Shown: positions 1 through 10,618, counted from the first letter of the stretch. The stretch is DNA of 64,000 bases from an uncultured Sphingomonas sp. (GCA_913775975.1 CAJYLQ010000022.1:1-64000), one strand, 5' to 3'. Program-made: numbers and translations. Notes: generated from the sequence alone by a model not told the origin.

Positions 1-885
1 CAGATCTTCCGCTTCTTCACGCAGGCGGACGTCGAGGTGCAGGATTGCTACCACGAGAAATACGGCCGCGTGTTCAAGCCGACCGAGATCAAGATGATGC
101 TGACCGCGTTCAGCAACATGGAGACGGTCCACATCGCCGCCTACAGCCACCTGCTCGACACGATCGGCATGCCCGAGAGCGAGTACGGCGCCTTCCTCGA
201 ATATGCCGAGATGAAGGAAAAGCATGATTACATGCAGAACTTCGGCGTCGACAGCGACGAGGATATCGCCCGCACGCTCGCCATGTTCGGCGGCTTCACC
301 GAAGGCGTGCAGCTGTTCGCCAGCTTCGCGATGCTGATGAACTTCCCGCGCTTCAACAAGATGAAGGGCATGGGCCAGATCGTCAGCTGGTCGGTGCGCG
401 ACGAGTCCCTGCACTGCGAGGGCATCATCAAGATGTTCCACACCTTCGTCAAGGAACGCCAGTGCCTGACCAAGGCGGTGAAGGACGATATCGCCGATGT
501 CTGCCAGACCACGATCCGGCTGGAGGACAATTTCATCGACCTCGCCTTCGAAATGGGCCCGGTCAACGGCATGACGCCCAAGGATATCAAGAAGTATATC
601 CGCTTCATCGCCGACTGGCGGATGGGCCAGCTGGGCCTGAAGCCGATCTACATGATCGACGAGCATCCCATTCCGTGGCTCACCCCGCTGCTGAACGGTG
701 TCGAGCACGCCAATTTCTTCGAAACCCGCGCGACGGAATATTCGAAGGCGGCGACGCGCGGCCAGTGGAACGACGTGTGGGACAGCTTCGACAAGCGCCA
801 GAAGGCCAAAAGCGCCAAGCCCGCCAACGAGGACGCGGGCGAGATCGGCGACATGTTCGCGGCGGCTGGCGTCGCGGCGGAGTAA
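1..885 (+). CDS. nrdB: Ribonucleoside-diphosphate reductase beta subunit, class Ia (5' truncated by window)
   Basis: This is the C-terminal 294 residues of the R2 subunit that houses the di-iron/tyrosyl-radical cofactor used by NrdA to make deoxyribonucleotides in the cytoplasm. The frame is open from base 1, so the N-terminal part (roughly 50-60 residues by family length) lies outside the window. In-window residues E41, H44 and Y48 form the E-x2-H-x3-Y signature of iron ligands plus radical tyrosine, and E-S-L-H with the preceding EGVQLF segment supplies the remaining ligands. Presence of the tyrosine supports class Ia rather than Ic. It ends with TAA at 883-885; the next gene starts about 100 bases downstream on the same strand. 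nrdA is presumably upstream but not visible. Confidence 0.95.
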   Translation, partial: QIFRFFTQADVEVQDCYHEKYGRVFKPTEIKMMLTAFSNMETVHIAAYSHLLDTIGMPESEYGAFLEYAEMKEKHDYMQNFGVDSDEDIARTLAMFGGFTEGVQLFASFAMLMNFPRFNKMKGMGQIVSWSVRDESLHCEGIIKMFHTFVKERQCLTKAVKDDIADVCQTTIRLEDNFIDLAFEMGPVNGMTPKDIKKYIRFIADWRMGQLGLKPIYMIDEHPIPWLTPLLNGVEHANFFETRATEYSKAATRGQWNDVWDSFDKRQKAKSAKPANEDAGEIGDMFAAAGVAAE

Positions 886-985
886 GGCCCACCGCGCGAG
901 GGGCGGCCCGCCGGGTTGCCCCCCGCCGACATGCGACGGACGCGTCCCCCCAACCCCTCCCCCGCACCCCCGCAGGATCATCAGC

Positions 986-2020
986 GTGCCGCCGTTCCGT
1001 CTTATCGGACCATTGGGTCTGGCGCTTGCCATCGCAAACCCCGCGACGGGGCAGACTGGCCGGATCACGGTGCCGAAGGTGGAACGCGAAGGCATCTGGC
1101 AACCCGGTCGAGGCGGGACCCAGATTCCGCTCTGGCCGGCCGGGACGCCACTCGCCAAGCCCGACAGCGGCGATCACCCGGAGGCGACCGGCAACGGATC
1201 GCCGCTGGTCGGCGGACGGAAATGGTACTGGGCAAGCTACATCACACGCCCGACCATGACGATCTACCGACCGATCGGACGCAATACGGGCGCGGCGATG
1301 CTCGTGTTGCCTGGCGGCGGCTTCTATGCCGTGGCGACCGACCTGGAGGGCACGGAAATCTGCGACTGGGTGATCCGCCAGGGCATGACGTGCATCATGC
1401 TTAAGTACCGGACACCGCAGCTATGGCCCAAGGCGGATGGAGCGCAGGTTCGCCCGAAGGTGCTGCTCGGCCTTGAGGATGCGCAGCGCGCAATGGGGAT
1501 GTTGCGGCAGCGGGCCTCCACCTACGGCATCGCCCCCAACAGGATCGGCGTGATCGGCTTTTCGGCCGGAGCCTATCTGGCGGCGAACATGAGCAACGAT
1601 TTCCACCGCACCTATCCCATCGCCGATGCCGCGGATCGCCAGTCCCCCCGGCCAGACTTCGCGATCATCGCCTATACGGCGCGGATGCTCGACACCCGTA
1701 GAGGGAAGAACAGCCTCGACCTGAAGCCTTGGGCGCACATCAGCCCGAAAGCGCCGCCGACGCTCATCATCCATGCAATGAACGACCCCGTCGATGATGT
1801 TCGCGAACCGATGGCCTATGCGCTGGCGCTCAACGACGCCGGCGTGCCGGTGGACATGCGGCTCTATGCGACGGGCGGCCATGCGTTCGGGATGCGACCC
1901 ACAGCCGATCCGGTCACGCGCGAATGGCCGGGTCAGGTCCGGCAATGGCTTGAAAACCTGAACATCCTGCCGAGAACAGCAGGAACGCGGCCTACCGCCC
2001 CCGCCGCACCAGCGCGGTAA
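986..2020 (+). CDS. Exported alpha/beta hydrolase (acetyl-esterase/xylanase-type)
   Basis: 344 residues. I chose GTG at 986 because it follows an AGGA ribosome site (974-977) and gives a short hydrophobic export signal (PPFRLIGPLGLALAIANPA); an upstream extension to 698 overlaps nrdB and reads as low-complexity Arg/Pro. The core has an oxyanion-type LPGGGF segment, the nucleophile elbow GFSAG, an acid in HAMNDPVDD and a histidine in GGHAFG, the order expected for a serine esterase of the BD-FAE/acetylxylan-esterase-like group. Likely periplasmic; substrate unknown, possibly acetylated glycans. Its last 29 bases overlap the convergent HNH gene. No partner glycan genes are adjacent. Confidence 0.85.
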   Translation: MPPFRLIGPLGLALAIANPATGQTGRITVPKVEREGIWQPGRGGTQIPLWPAGTPLAKPDSGDHPEATGNGSPLVGGRKWYWASYITRPTMTIYRPIGRNTGAAMLVLPGGGFYAVATDLEGTEICDWVIRQGMTCIMLKYRTPQLWPKADGAQVRPKVLLGLEDAQRAMGMLRQRASTYGIAPNRIGVIGFSAGAYLAANMSNDFHRTYPIADAADRQSPRPDFAIIAYTARMLDTRRGKNSLDLKPWAHISPKAPPTLIIHAMNDPVDDVREPMAYALALNDAGVPVDMRLYATGGHAFGMRPTADPVTREWPGQVRQWLENLNILPRTAGTRPTAPAAPAR

Positions 2021-2330
2021 AGTCAGCCGGCTTGTCCGCCACCCAGGCCACGAACCGGGCGATCGCCGGATGCGCGCGCAAGGTGGCGGGATCGGCATAG
2101 GCGCGCGCCAGATCCGCGTTGGGCAGCGTCGCGTGGATCGTGCGATGGCAGATCGGATGGACGGGCGCGGTGATCCGGCCGCCCTCGCTCTTGGGTACCA
2201 GATGATGCCATTCGACCCGCCGGCCAAGCGGCCGTTCGCATAGCGCGCATACGGGCGCCGGCGCGGCGCGTGCTTCGGCGAGAGCCTGTGCGGCGGCCAG
2301 CCCCGCCCTGCGCTTCACCCGGCCCGTCAT
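1992..2330 (-). CDS. HNH endonuclease-family protein
   Basis: 112 residues. A CALC cysteine pair, then WHHLVPKSEGG and HPICHRTIHA give the treble-clef Cys plus HNH-like metal site of small HNH nucleases. It is about the length of stand-alone bacterial HNH proteins of unknown duty; no methyltransferase or restriction partner is adjacent, so a restriction role is not supported. Convergent with the esterase and overlapping it by 29 bases. Start ATG at 2330 is the first codon of the conserved frame. Function could be repair or housekeeping nuclease; family assignment is firm, role is not. Confidence 0.75.
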   Translation of the reverse strand: MTGRVKRRAGLAAAQALAEARAAPAPVCALCERPLGRRVEWHHLVPKSEGGRITAPVHPICHRTIHATLPNADLARAYADPATLRAHPAIARFVAWVADKPADFTALVRRGR

Positions 2331-2530
2331 GCGATCCGATATGGGCGCGCCGCCGACCGCTGCAACGGCCGGCCGCCTCGCTGTCCTACACGGGTATCGA
2401 TCTGGTATTTCTGGCGGGCCATCGCGGGAGCCTTGCCATGCCGTACCACCCCATGCTCGACCGGCGTGTCGCCCATCGGAACGGCGGGCGTCCCCTCATG
2501 CCCTCAAGATTCGCGCCGTGGAGCCCCCCG

Positions 2531-2600
2531 CACGTCTCGATAGTCTCAACGTTCGCGGGCCGAGACCCTCCACATGTCTCAACAGTCTCAACATTCGCGG
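2531..2600. repeat. Two spaced pairs of 9-bp iteron-like repeats
   Basis: GTCTCGATA-GTCTCAACG (2534-2551) and GTCTCAACA-GTCTCAACA (2576-2593) are each two adjacent 9-mers; equivalent positions in the two pairs are 42 bp apart, about four helical turns. Both pairs are embedded in a longer similar unit, 2531-2558 and 2571-2600, beginning CAC and ending TTCGCGG. Seen directly; function unknown. Confidence 0.7.
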
Positions 2601-2616
2601 CCGTGCGGCGCGGACA

Positions 2617-2655
2617 TGGAAAGGGCGGGGCGGCCCCTCGGCCACCCCGCCCCAT
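2617..2655 (-). terminator. Rho-independent terminator of the barrel-protein gene
   Basis: Arms at 2623-2635 and 2640-2652 form a 13-bp GC stem with one mismatch and a 4-base loop; on the minus strand it is followed by TTTCC. It lies 22 bases after the stop codon of the minus-strand gene at 2677. Confidence 0.6.
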
Positions 2656-2676
2656 CCTGTACCGCGATCGCGTCGA

Positions 2677-3303
2677 TCAGAAGTGCGCGACCAGACCCGC
2701 CTGCGGACGGAAGCTCTTGGCGTCGCCGAAGGTCGACACTTCGAAGCGCAGGCGCAGGCCCGAATTGCCCGTCAGGCCGCCCAGACCGATGTCCTTCGGA
2801 CCGACCTCGGCACCGATGCCGTAGGTGACGGCGTGGAAATCGTTGTTCGGGATCGTCGAGCGATCGAAATTCACCCAGCGATAACCGACCTTGCCGTAGA
2901 ACAGGCCGCTCTCGCCGGCGCGCACGCCGAAGCGGCCGGCCGCGCCGTAGCCCCAGTCGATCGAGTTGAAGCCCTTGGTGACTTCACCCTCGGCACCGAC
3001 GAACACGGGGCCCAGCGGCACGTTGAAGCCGACGATGCCGGTCAGGTTCGCGCCCTGGATCTTGCGGCCGCCCAGCGGCGTCGCGGGGATGCCATGACCC
3101 GGGTTGCGATCGAACTGCTCCCAGCCGCCCATCACGGCGACGTACGGCTCGAACCCGAAGGCGCCGGTGCCATCGGGGGCGCCGGTTTCGGTGGTGGCGG
3201 GCCCCGACGACGTCGTGGCGGTGTCGGTGCTCATGTCCTGCGCCATGGCGGGCGCCGCGGCGAGGGGTGCCAGCAGGGCGGCGGCGAGAAGGAGCTTGCG
3301 CAT
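2677..3303 (-). CDS. Small outer-membrane beta-barrel protein
   Basis: 208 residues with a clear signal peptide ending APAMA|Q near residue 22, a Ser/Thr-rich linker, then alternating amphipathic strands (FEPYVAVMGGW, GIVGFNV, VFVGAEGEV, GRFGVRAG, GLFYGKVGYRW, VTYGIGAEV, LRLRFEVSTF) and a terminal aromatic (VAHF) as in proteins inserted by BamA. Size and pattern fit an 8-stranded opacity/OmpW/OmpX-like barrel. It probably serves in outer-membrane integrity or adhesion; no partner gene tells more. Monocistronic, with its own terminator downstream and a long upstream region. Confidence 0.8.
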   Translation of the reverse strand: MRKLLLAAALLAPLAAAPAMAQDMSTDTATTSSGPATTETGAPDGTGAFGFEPYVAVMGGWEQFDRNPGHGIPATPLGGRKIQGANLTGIVGFNVPLGPVFVGAEGEVTKGFNSIDWGYGAAGRFGVRAGESGLFYGKVGYRWVNFDRSTIPNNDFHAVTYGIGAEVGPKDIGLGGLTGNSGLRLRFEVSTFGDAKSFRPQAGLVAHF

Positions 3304-3671
3304 ATGTTCAACCTTATCTTTTTTCGACTGCGGGCCGACGCGACGCTACGCCGTCGACCCAGGACCGGGAGAAAGGATCAGCCCGCATTTGGTTGCGGCG
3401 CACCAGTGCGTTGCACCGCCCTTTTCGCCAGATGTTGCGCAAACGACACGGTTCCTGTCAGCCGGGTGAACGAACCGTGTCGGCAATGGGGCAGGACCTG
3501 GGCAGCATCGCGACTGGCGGATTTCCGGGCTTTTCTTCATCCGGGATCGCAAGCGACGGTGAGGCGTTGTCGGGTCCGCGCTCAGTCGGCCGCACGGAAC
3601 CGGCCACGGAAGCCGCCAAGGCTGATGACGATATTGAGGCCACGCTGCTGCTTCGCAGCACGGACAATCGC
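3304..3671. other. Intergenic region with an 11-bp inverted repeat
   Basis: No supported gene between the barrel-protein start and the CitE-like stop. The main feature is a perfect inverted repeat at 3444-3454 / 3472-3482. The stretch 3311-3330 is locally A/T-rich and is the likely promoter/leader side of the barrel gene. Confidence 0.5.
3444..3482. repeat. Perfect 11-bp inverted repeat, 17-base loop
   Basis: CGACACGGTTC at 3444-3454 is the exact reverse complement of 3472-3482. No T-tract follows on either strand, so an operator or RNA hairpin upstream of the barrel gene is as likely as a terminator of the leucine operon. Confidence 0.55.
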
Positions 3672-4508
3672 TCACGCCTGGCGTGCGAGCAGCCGCTCCG
3701 CCTGCACCAGATGCGGGCGGTCGATCATCCGTCCGTCCAGCTGCAACGCCCCCGCATCCGGCCGGGCGGCGAACGCCGCGACGATCGCGCGGGCATGGGC
3801 CAGCTCCTCGGGCGTCGGCGTGAAGCCGGCGTTGATCGCCGCGACCTGAGCCGGGTGGATCGCCATCATCCCGGTAAAGCCGTCCCGACGCGCCCGCGCG
3901 ACATAGTCCGCCAGCGCGTCGGGCGCATCGATGCGCGGAAATACCGTCTCGATCGCCGCCACCCCGGCGGCATGGGCGCCGAACAGCGTCAGCGCGCGCA
4001 CCATTTCATATGGCGGGGTGTAGCGCCCATCCGCCTCGCGCGCGGTGGTGGCGCCGATCGCCGCGGGCAGATCCTCCGCCCCCCAGGTCAGCCCTGCCAG
4101 CCGTTTGCCGACGGCGGAGTAGCTGCCAAGCTGGAAGATCGCGGCCGGCGTCTCGGTCGCGATCGGCAGGATCGGCGGCAAGGCAATGTCGCCCGCCAGC
4201 GCCACCAGCGCGGCGACGCTTGCCGCCCCCTCCGCCTTGGGCAGGACGATGCCGGCGGGCCGAGCTGCGCGCAGCAGCGCGAGGTCCGCCGTGATCGCCT
4301 CTCCGCCCAGCGGGTTGATCCGCACGAAGGCGGGCACGGTTCGCGGCGCCGCCAGCCACGCGGCCACCGCCTCCCGCCCCGCCGGCTTGCGGTCGGGCGC
4401 GACCGAGTCCTCCAGGTCGAGGATCAGTGCATCCGCACCGCTCGCCGCCGCCTTGGGGAACCGCTCCGGCCGGTCGGCCGGGACGAACAGCAGCGACCGC
4501 AGCCTCAT
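3672..4508 (-). CDS. CitE-like CoA ester lyase (HpcH/HpaI aldolase superfamily)
   Basis: 278 residues from ATG 4508, which overlaps the MaoC stop in an ATGA junction; the frame extends further but starts inside MaoC. Family landmarks: LFVPADRPERFPKA at the N-terminus, LILDLEDSV, the CoA/substrate Arg in FVRINPL, the metal-binding Glu in ATETPAA and Asp in WGAEDLPAAIG. These enzymes cleave beta-hydroxyacyl-CoAs such as malyl-, citramalyl- or methylmalyl-CoA into acetyl- or propionyl-CoA and an oxoacid. Last gene of the leucine operon, in the position where HMG-CoA lyase is normally encoded; I infer it may cleave HMG-CoA, but that is untested. It is not a citrate lyase subunit: no citD/citF nearby. 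Confidence 0.85.
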   Translation of the reverse strand: MRLRSLLFVPADRPERFPKAAASGADALILDLEDSVAPDRKPAGREAVAAWLAAPRTVPAFVRINPLGGEAITADLALLRAARPAGIVLPKAEGAASVAALVALAGDIALPPILPIATETPAAIFQLGSYSAVGKRLAGLTWGAEDLPAAIGATTAREADGRYTPPYEMVRALTLFGAHAAGVAAIETVFPRIDAPDALADYVARARRDGFTGMMAIHPAQVAAINAGFTPTPEELAHARAIVAAFAARPDAGALQLDGRMIDRPHLVQAERLLARQA

Positions 4509-4956
4509 GCCGCAGCCCGTTTCAACAGCGCCATGCGCAGGCATTCGCACACCACCTCGTCCCGCTGGTTGCGCATCCGGTGCGCGAAGGTGACGATGCC
4601 CGCATCGGGTCGCGAACGGCTTTCGCGCAGCGCCACGACCTCGGTTTCCGCGCGCAGCGTATCGCCGAGGAAAACGGGGTGCGGCATCACCAGCTTGTCA
4701 TATCCCAGATTGGCGACCAGCGTGCCCAGCGTGGTGTCGCCCACCGTCAGCCCGACCATCAGCGCGAAGGTGAAGGTGCCGTTGACGAGGATCTGGCCGA
4801 ATTCACTGGCGCGCGCCGCCTCCGCGTCGATGTGCAGCGGTTGCGGGTTATGCGTCATGGTTGAGAAGAGGAGATTATCCGTCTCCGTCACCGTGCGACG
4901 GATGTCGTGGGTCATCGTGTCGCCGACCGTCCATTGATCGAAAAACCGCCCCGCCA

Positions 4957-4957
<1 letters not shown>
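4505..4957 (-). CDS. MaoC-family (R)-specific enoyl-CoA hydratase
   Basis: 150 residues, single hot-dog domain. The hydratase motif reads STMTHNPQPLHIDAEAA, with the catalytic histidine and the NP-x-x-H core; the usual GD before NP is replaced, as in the mesaconyl-CoA/beta-methyl enoyl-CoA hydratase branch of MaoC proteins. Start ATG at 4957 overlaps the carboxylase stop (TGATG), and its stop overlaps the lyase start (ATGA), so translation is probably coupled. In context it is the best candidate for hydrating 3-methylglutaconyl-CoA, replacing the crotonase-type LiuC; this substrate is inferred from position only. Confidence 0.85.
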
Positions 4958-6804
<1,847 letters not shown>

Positions 6805-6815
6805 GTCGCCCTCCC

Positions 6816-8417
6816 TCACATCCGGAACAGGCCGAAGGCGGTCCGCTCCGGGATCGGCGCGTTGAGCGTCGCGGCGAAGGCTAGACCCAGCACGTCGCGG
6901 GTCTGCGCCGGATCGATGATGCCGTCGTCCCACAGGCGCGCCGTCGCGTACCAGGGATTTCCTTCGTCTTCATAGGTTTGGCGGATCGGCGCCTTGAAAG
7001 CCTCGGCCTGTTCGGGGGTCCAGTCGGCGGCGTCGCGATGGACAGTGGCGAGCACGCTGGCGGCCTGTTCGCCGCCCATCACGCTGATCCGGCTGTTAGG
7101 CCAAGTGAATAGAAAACGGGGAGAATATGCCCGCCCGCACATACCATAATTGCCCGCGCCGAAGCTGCCGCCGATCAGCACGGTGATCTTGGGCACCGAG
7201 GCGGTGGCGACGGCGGTGACGAGCTTGGCGCCATGCTTCGCGATCCCCTCCGCCTCATATTTGCCGCCGACCATGAAACCGGAGATATTTTGCAGGAAAA
7301 GCAACGGGATACGCCGCTGACAGGCGAGTTCGATGAAGTGCGCGCCCTTCATCGCGCTCTCGCTGAACAGGACGCCGTTATTGGCGAGGATCGCGACCGG
7401 GATGCCGTGGATATGCGCGAAGCCGCAGACGAGCGAAGTGCCGTATAACGCCTTGAATTCCTGGAATTCACTGCCGTCGACGAGCCGCGCGATCACCTCG
7501 TGCACGTCATAGGGTGCGCGCACGTCTTCGGGGATCAGGCCGTAAAGCTCGCGTGTGTCATATTTGGGCGGGCGCGCGGCGCGGAGTGTCACTTCCGGCA
7601 CAAAATCGGCGGGCAGATGGCTGACGATGTCGCGCACGATCGAAAGCGCATGGTCGTCGTCCTCCGCGACATGATCGACGACGCCCGATCGACGGCCGTG
7701 AAGATCGCCGCCGCCCAGATCCTCGGCGGAGATGATCTCTCCGGTCGCGGCCTTCACCAGCGGGGGGCCGGCGAGGAAGATGGTGCCCTGCCCGCGCACG
7801 ATCACGCTCTCGTCGGACATGGCGGGGACATAGGCGCCGCCGGCGGTGCAGCTGCCCATCACGCAGGCGATCTGGGGAATGCCCTTGGCGGACATGTTCG
7901 CCTGGTTGAAGAAGATGCGGCCGAAATGGTCGCGGTCGGGAAACACGTCCGCCTGGTTGGGCAGGTTGGCACCGCCTGAATCGACGAGGTAGATGCAGGG
8001 CAGCCGGTTCGCCTCCGCGATCTCCTGCGCGCGCAGATGCTTCTTGACGGTCATGGGGTAGTAGGTGCCGCCCTTCACCGTCGCGTCGTTGCAGACGATC
8101 ATGACGGTGCGGCCGGAGACGCGGCCGATGCCGGCGATCACGCCGGCGCCGGGAACCTCGTCGCCATACATGCCGTGCGCGGCGAGCTGGCCGATCTCCA
8201 GGAACGGTGCGCCGGGATCGAGCAGGCGTTCGACCCGGTCGCGGGGCAGCAGCTTTCCACGCGCGACGTGGCGGGCGCGCGATGCCTCCGGCCCGCCCAG
8301 CGCGGCGCGGGCGACATCGGCGCGCAGCCGCTCCGCCAGCGCCATATTGTGCGCAGCATTTGTGCAATATGCCGCGCTGTCCGGGCCGACCATCGGCACG
8401 ATCACGGGGGCGCTCAT
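6816..8417 (-). CDS. liuB: Methylcrotonyl-CoA carboxylase, carboxyltransferase subunit
   Basis: 533 residues, the usual length for MccB. Two crotonase-fold carboxyltransferase halves are recognisable: the N-half with [14 protein letters not shown] and the C-half with [20 protein letters not shown] glycine-rich segments ([20 protein letters not shown]). It transfers carboxybiotin carbon to 3-methylcrotonyl-CoA. Its ATG at 8417 overlaps the stop of liuA by four bases (ATGA). Strong sequence resemblance to leucine-pathway rather than propionyl-CoA carboxyltransferases, supported by position after isovaleryl-CoA dehydrogenase. Confidence 0.94.
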   Translation of the reverse strand: MSAPVIVPMVGPDSAAYCTNAAHNMALAERLRADVARAALGGPEASRARHVARGKLLPRDRVERLLDPGAPFLEIGQLAAHGMYGDEVPGAGVIAGIGRVSGRTVMIVCNDATVKGGTYYPMTVKKHLRAQEIAEANRLPCIYLVDSGGANLPNQADVFPDRDHFGRIFFNQANMSAKGIPQIACVMGSCTAGGAYVPAMSDESVIVRGQGTIFLAGPPLVKAATGEIISAEDLGGGDLHGRRSGVVDHVAEDDDHALSIVRDIVSHLPADFVPEVTLRAARPPKYDTRELYGLIPEDVRAPYDVHEVIARLVDGSEFQEFKALYGTSLVCGFAHIHGIPVAILANNGVLFSESAMKGAHFIELACQRRIPLLFLQNISGFMVGGKYEAEGIAKHGAKLVTAVATASVPKITVLIGGSFGAGNYGMCGRAYSPRFLFTWPNSRISVMGGEQAASVLATVHRDAADWTPEQAEAFKAPIRQTYEDEGNPWYATARLWDDGIIDPAQTRDVLGLAFAATLNAPIPERTAFGLFRM

Positions 8418-9565
8418 GCCGCGCCCAGCAGCTCGCGGCCGATCAGCATCCGGCGGATTTCATTGGTGCCCGCACCGATATCGAGCAGCTTCGCATCGCG
8501 CAGGAACCGCTCCACCGGCCAGTCCTTCGTATAGCCCGCACCGCCCAGCGCCTGCACCGCCTCTCCCGCGACGCGGAAGGCGTTTTCGCTGGCGAGCAGA
8601 ATCGCGCCCGCCGCGTCGAACCGCGTCGTCCGCCCCGCATCGCAGGACTGCGCGACCGCATAGACATAGGCCCGCGCCGAATTGAGCGCGACGTACATGT
8701 CCGCGATCTTCGCCTGCATCAGCTGGAACGCGCCGATCGCCTGGCCGAACTGCTGCCGTTCACGGACATAGGGAAGCACGACGTCGAGGCACGCCTGCAT
8801 GATGCCCAGCTGGATGCCCGCCAGCACCGTGCGTTCGTAATCGAGGCCGCTCATCAGCACGCCGACTCCGCCGTTCACCGGGCCCATGACATTCTCTTCG
8901 GGCACGAAACAGTCGGTGAAGACGAGTTCGGCGGTCGGCGATCCGCGCATCCCCATCTTGTCGATCTTCTGCCCGATCGCGAAGCCGGGCATGTCGCGCT
9001 CGATCAGGAAGGTGGTGATGCCGCGCGACCCCTGCCCCGTCTTTGCATAGACGACGAGCGTGTCGGCATAGGCGGCGTTGGTGATCCAGAACTTCGTCCC
9101 GTTCAGGCGATAGCCGCCCGCCACCGCCTCCGCCCGCAGCTTCATCGAGACGACGTCGGAGCCGGCCCCCGCCTCCGACATGGCGAGGCTGCCGACATGT
9201 TCGCCGCTGACGAGCCTGGGCAGATACCTCGCCTTTTGCGCGTCACTGCCCCAGCGCGCGATCTGGTTGACGCACAGGTTGGAATGGGCGCCATAGCTGA
9301 GGCCGATCGACGCGGAGGCGCGCGACACCTCCTCGCAGGCGATCACATGTTCGAGGTAGCCGAGGCCGAGGCCGCCATAGGCCTCCGGCACGGTGATGCC
9401 GTGCAGGCCAAGCTCGCCCATCGCAGGCCAGAGTTCGTCGCGGGGAAACCAGTCCTCCGCGTCGATCCGCGCGGCAAGGGGTTCGATCCGCTCCCGCGCG
9501 AAACGCGCGGTGGTGTCGCGGATCATGTCGGCATTGTCGCCGAGCGCAAAATCCAGACCGTTCAT
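8414..9565 (-). CDS. liuA: Isovaleryl-CoA dehydrogenase
   Basis: 383 residues, FAD-dependent acyl-CoA dehydrogenase. The catalytic base is in the isovaleryl-type position: Glu in [10 protein letters not shown], while the site used by straight-chain enzymes carries Ala (GAGTNEIRR instead of EGT). FAD/substrate segments [14 protein letters not shown] and [11 protein letters not shown] are present. It oxidises isovaleryl-CoA to 3-methylcrotonyl-CoA, passing electrons to ETF. First gene of the five-gene operon; ribosome site GGAGAGG lies just before ATG 9565. A divergent LysR gene starts 85 bases away and a candidate promoter with LysR box lies between. Confidence 0.95.
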   Translation of the reverse strand: MNGLDFALGDNADMIRDTTARFARERIEPLAARIDAEDWFPRDELWPAMGELGLHGITVPEAYGGLGLGYLEHVIACEEVSRASASIGLSYGAHSNLCVNQIARWGSDAQKARYLPRLVSGEHVGSLAMSEAGAGSDVVSMKLRAEAVAGGYRLNGTKFWITNAAYADTLVVYAKTGQGSRGITTFLIERDMPGFAIGQKIDKMGMRGSPTAELVFTDCFVPEENVMGPVNGGVGVLMSGLDYERTVLAGIQLGIMQACLDVVLPYVRERQQFGQAIGAFQLMQAKIADMYVALNSARAYVYAVAQSCDAGRTTRFDAAGAILLASENAFRVAGEAVQALGGAGYTKDWPVERFLRDAKLLDIGAGTNEIRRMLIGRELLGAA

Positions 9566-9585
9566 CAGCCTCTCCTATGGCGGCG

Positions 9586-9615
9586 ATCCTAACGCGCCCG
9601 GCGCGGCGACGCCAA
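9586..9615 (-). promoter_or_regulatory. Candidate promoter of the leucine operon
   Basis: On the minus strand TTGGCG (9615-9610) and TAGGAT (9591-9586) are separated by 18 bases. This would start transcription near 9579, 14 bases before the liuA ATG. Read by eye; both boxes are imperfect matches to the housekeeping consensus. Confidence 0.45.
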
Positions 9616-9636
9616 TTGAAGCTGAGCAACAAGTCT

Positions 9637-9651
9637 ATAGATGGGATCTAT
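9637..9651. promoter_or_regulatory. LysR-type binding box (perfect palindrome with T-N11-A)
   Basis: ATAGAT-GGG-ATCTAT is a perfect 6-bp inverted repeat containing T-N11-A (9638-9650). Its centre is about 65 bp upstream of the inferred liuA start point, the usual place of a LysR recognition site, and it overlaps the start region of the divergent regulator, which fits negative autoregulation. Confidence 0.6.
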
Positions 9652-10537
9652 GATCGACCGCTATCTGATCCGCTATTTCCTGAGCGTCGTCGATCATGGC
9701 AATTTCTCCCGCGCGGCGGCGCATTGCGGGGTGTCGCAACCGACCCTGTCGGTCGGCATCGCCAAGCTGGAGGGCGCGGTGGCGCGGCGGCTGTTCACGC
9801 GCAGCAACCAGCGCGTCGAGCTGACCGAGGCGGGTACGCGCTTCCTGACCCATGCGCGGCGGATCGAGCGGGAGTTCAACGGCGCGCTGGCGGCGCTGGC
9901 AGAAACGCCGCAGGGGCGCTCGTTCCGGCTGGGCATCCTGCACAGCGTACCGGGCCGGATTGCGGCGGCGGCGGCGCGCGACTGTGCCGATGCGGCGGAC
10001 GTGGGCGCGGCGGATATGGGCGCGGTCGAGATCGTCTTCGCGGGCGAGCGGGAGATCGCGGCGCAGCTGGCGCGCAACCGGCTGGACGCGGCGCTGACCA
10101 TCCTGCGCGATGCCGCCCAGCCCTTTGCCCGGCGGCCGGTGCTGGAGGAAGGCTATGGCGTGGTGATCGCCGCCGACCACCGGCTGGCGGACCGGGAGCG
10201 ACTGGCGCCCGAGGATCTGGCGGGCGAGACGATGATCGTCCGCCGCCATTGCGAACTGCTGTCCGAGACCAGCCGCTATTTCGTGGAGCGCGGCGTGCGC
10301 CCGCATTTCGCGCTGCGCACGACCAATGACGAGCGCGCGGTGCAGATGGTCGCGGCGGGGCTGGGCATCACGGTGATGCCCGACAGCTATCGCGGCGAGG
10401 GCATCCGCCACATTCCGCTGGCGGGGTTCGGCCATCGCCGGCGGCTGGGCCTGCTGTTCGTCGACGAGGCGCAGGCGGCGCATCCGCTGGCGGTGGCGCT
10501 GGAGGCGCGGTTGCGGGGGATGACGGGTGGGGGGTGA
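9650..10537 (+). CDS. LysR-family transcriptional regulator, probable regulator of the leucine operon
   Basis: 295 residues from ATG 9650 (MIDRYLIRYFLSVVDHGNFSRAA); an in-frame ATG at 9641 adds three residues. N-terminal winged helix-turn-helix (residues about 1-60, with SRAAAHCGVSQPTLSVGIAKLE), then a periplasmic-binding-like effector domain. Divergent from liuA with a T-N11-A palindrome at its own start. No clear Shine-Dalgarno sequence precedes either ATG, so a leaderless or weakly translated mRNA is possible. The liu genes of many proteobacteria are governed by a MerR-type LiuR; here a LysR protein takes that place. Inducer unknown; a branched acyl-CoA or acid is inferred. Confidence 0.88.
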   Translation: MIDRYLIRYFLSVVDHGNFSRAAAHCGVSQPTLSVGIAKLEGAVARRLFTRSNQRVELTEAGTRFLTHARRIEREFNGALAALAETPQGRSFRLGILHSVPGRIAAAAARDCADAADVGAADMGAVEIVFAGEREIAAQLARNRLDAALTILRDAAQPFARRPVLEEGYGVVIAADHRLADRERLAPEDLAGETMIVRRHCELLSETSRYFVERGVRPHFALRTTNDERAVQMVAAGLGITVMPDSYRGEGIRHIPLAGFGHRRRLGLLFVDEAQAAHPLAVALEARLRGMTGGG

Positions 10538-10596
10538 TCTGTCGGACGGGGCGCGCCTTCACATGCGGCTCGCCCGTGGGGAGGCCCCACCCCCAA

Positions 10597-10618
10597 CCCC
10601 TCCCCTGAAGGGGAGGGG
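10597..10618. repeat. Palindromic repeat, family A (single copy)
   Basis: Perfect 10-bp inverted repeat with a two-base centre (CCCCTCCCCT-GA-AGGGGAGGGG), preceded by the conserved GGCCCCACCCCCAA flank. Same element as at 16739 and, in altered forms, at 27274, 49681, 53523 and 55117. Lies between the lysR stop and prtD start and could act as a hairpin on read-through transcripts. Confidence 0.8.

Larger units (their letters stand above)
2331..2676. other. Intergenic region with iteron-like repeats and a terminator
   Basis: No convincing gene. It holds two pairs of 9-bp direct repeats (2534-2593) and, on the minus strand, a strong terminator hairpin for the barrel-protein gene (2617-2655). 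Open frames crossing it on either strand simply translate the repeats (for example NVETVETCGG on the minus strand) and lack ribosome sites. Confidence 0.6.

Noticed and set aside
2386..2655. Minus-strand ORF encoding NVETVETCGG repeats
   Set aside because: It only translates the DNA iterons; no ribosome site and it lies behind a terminator.
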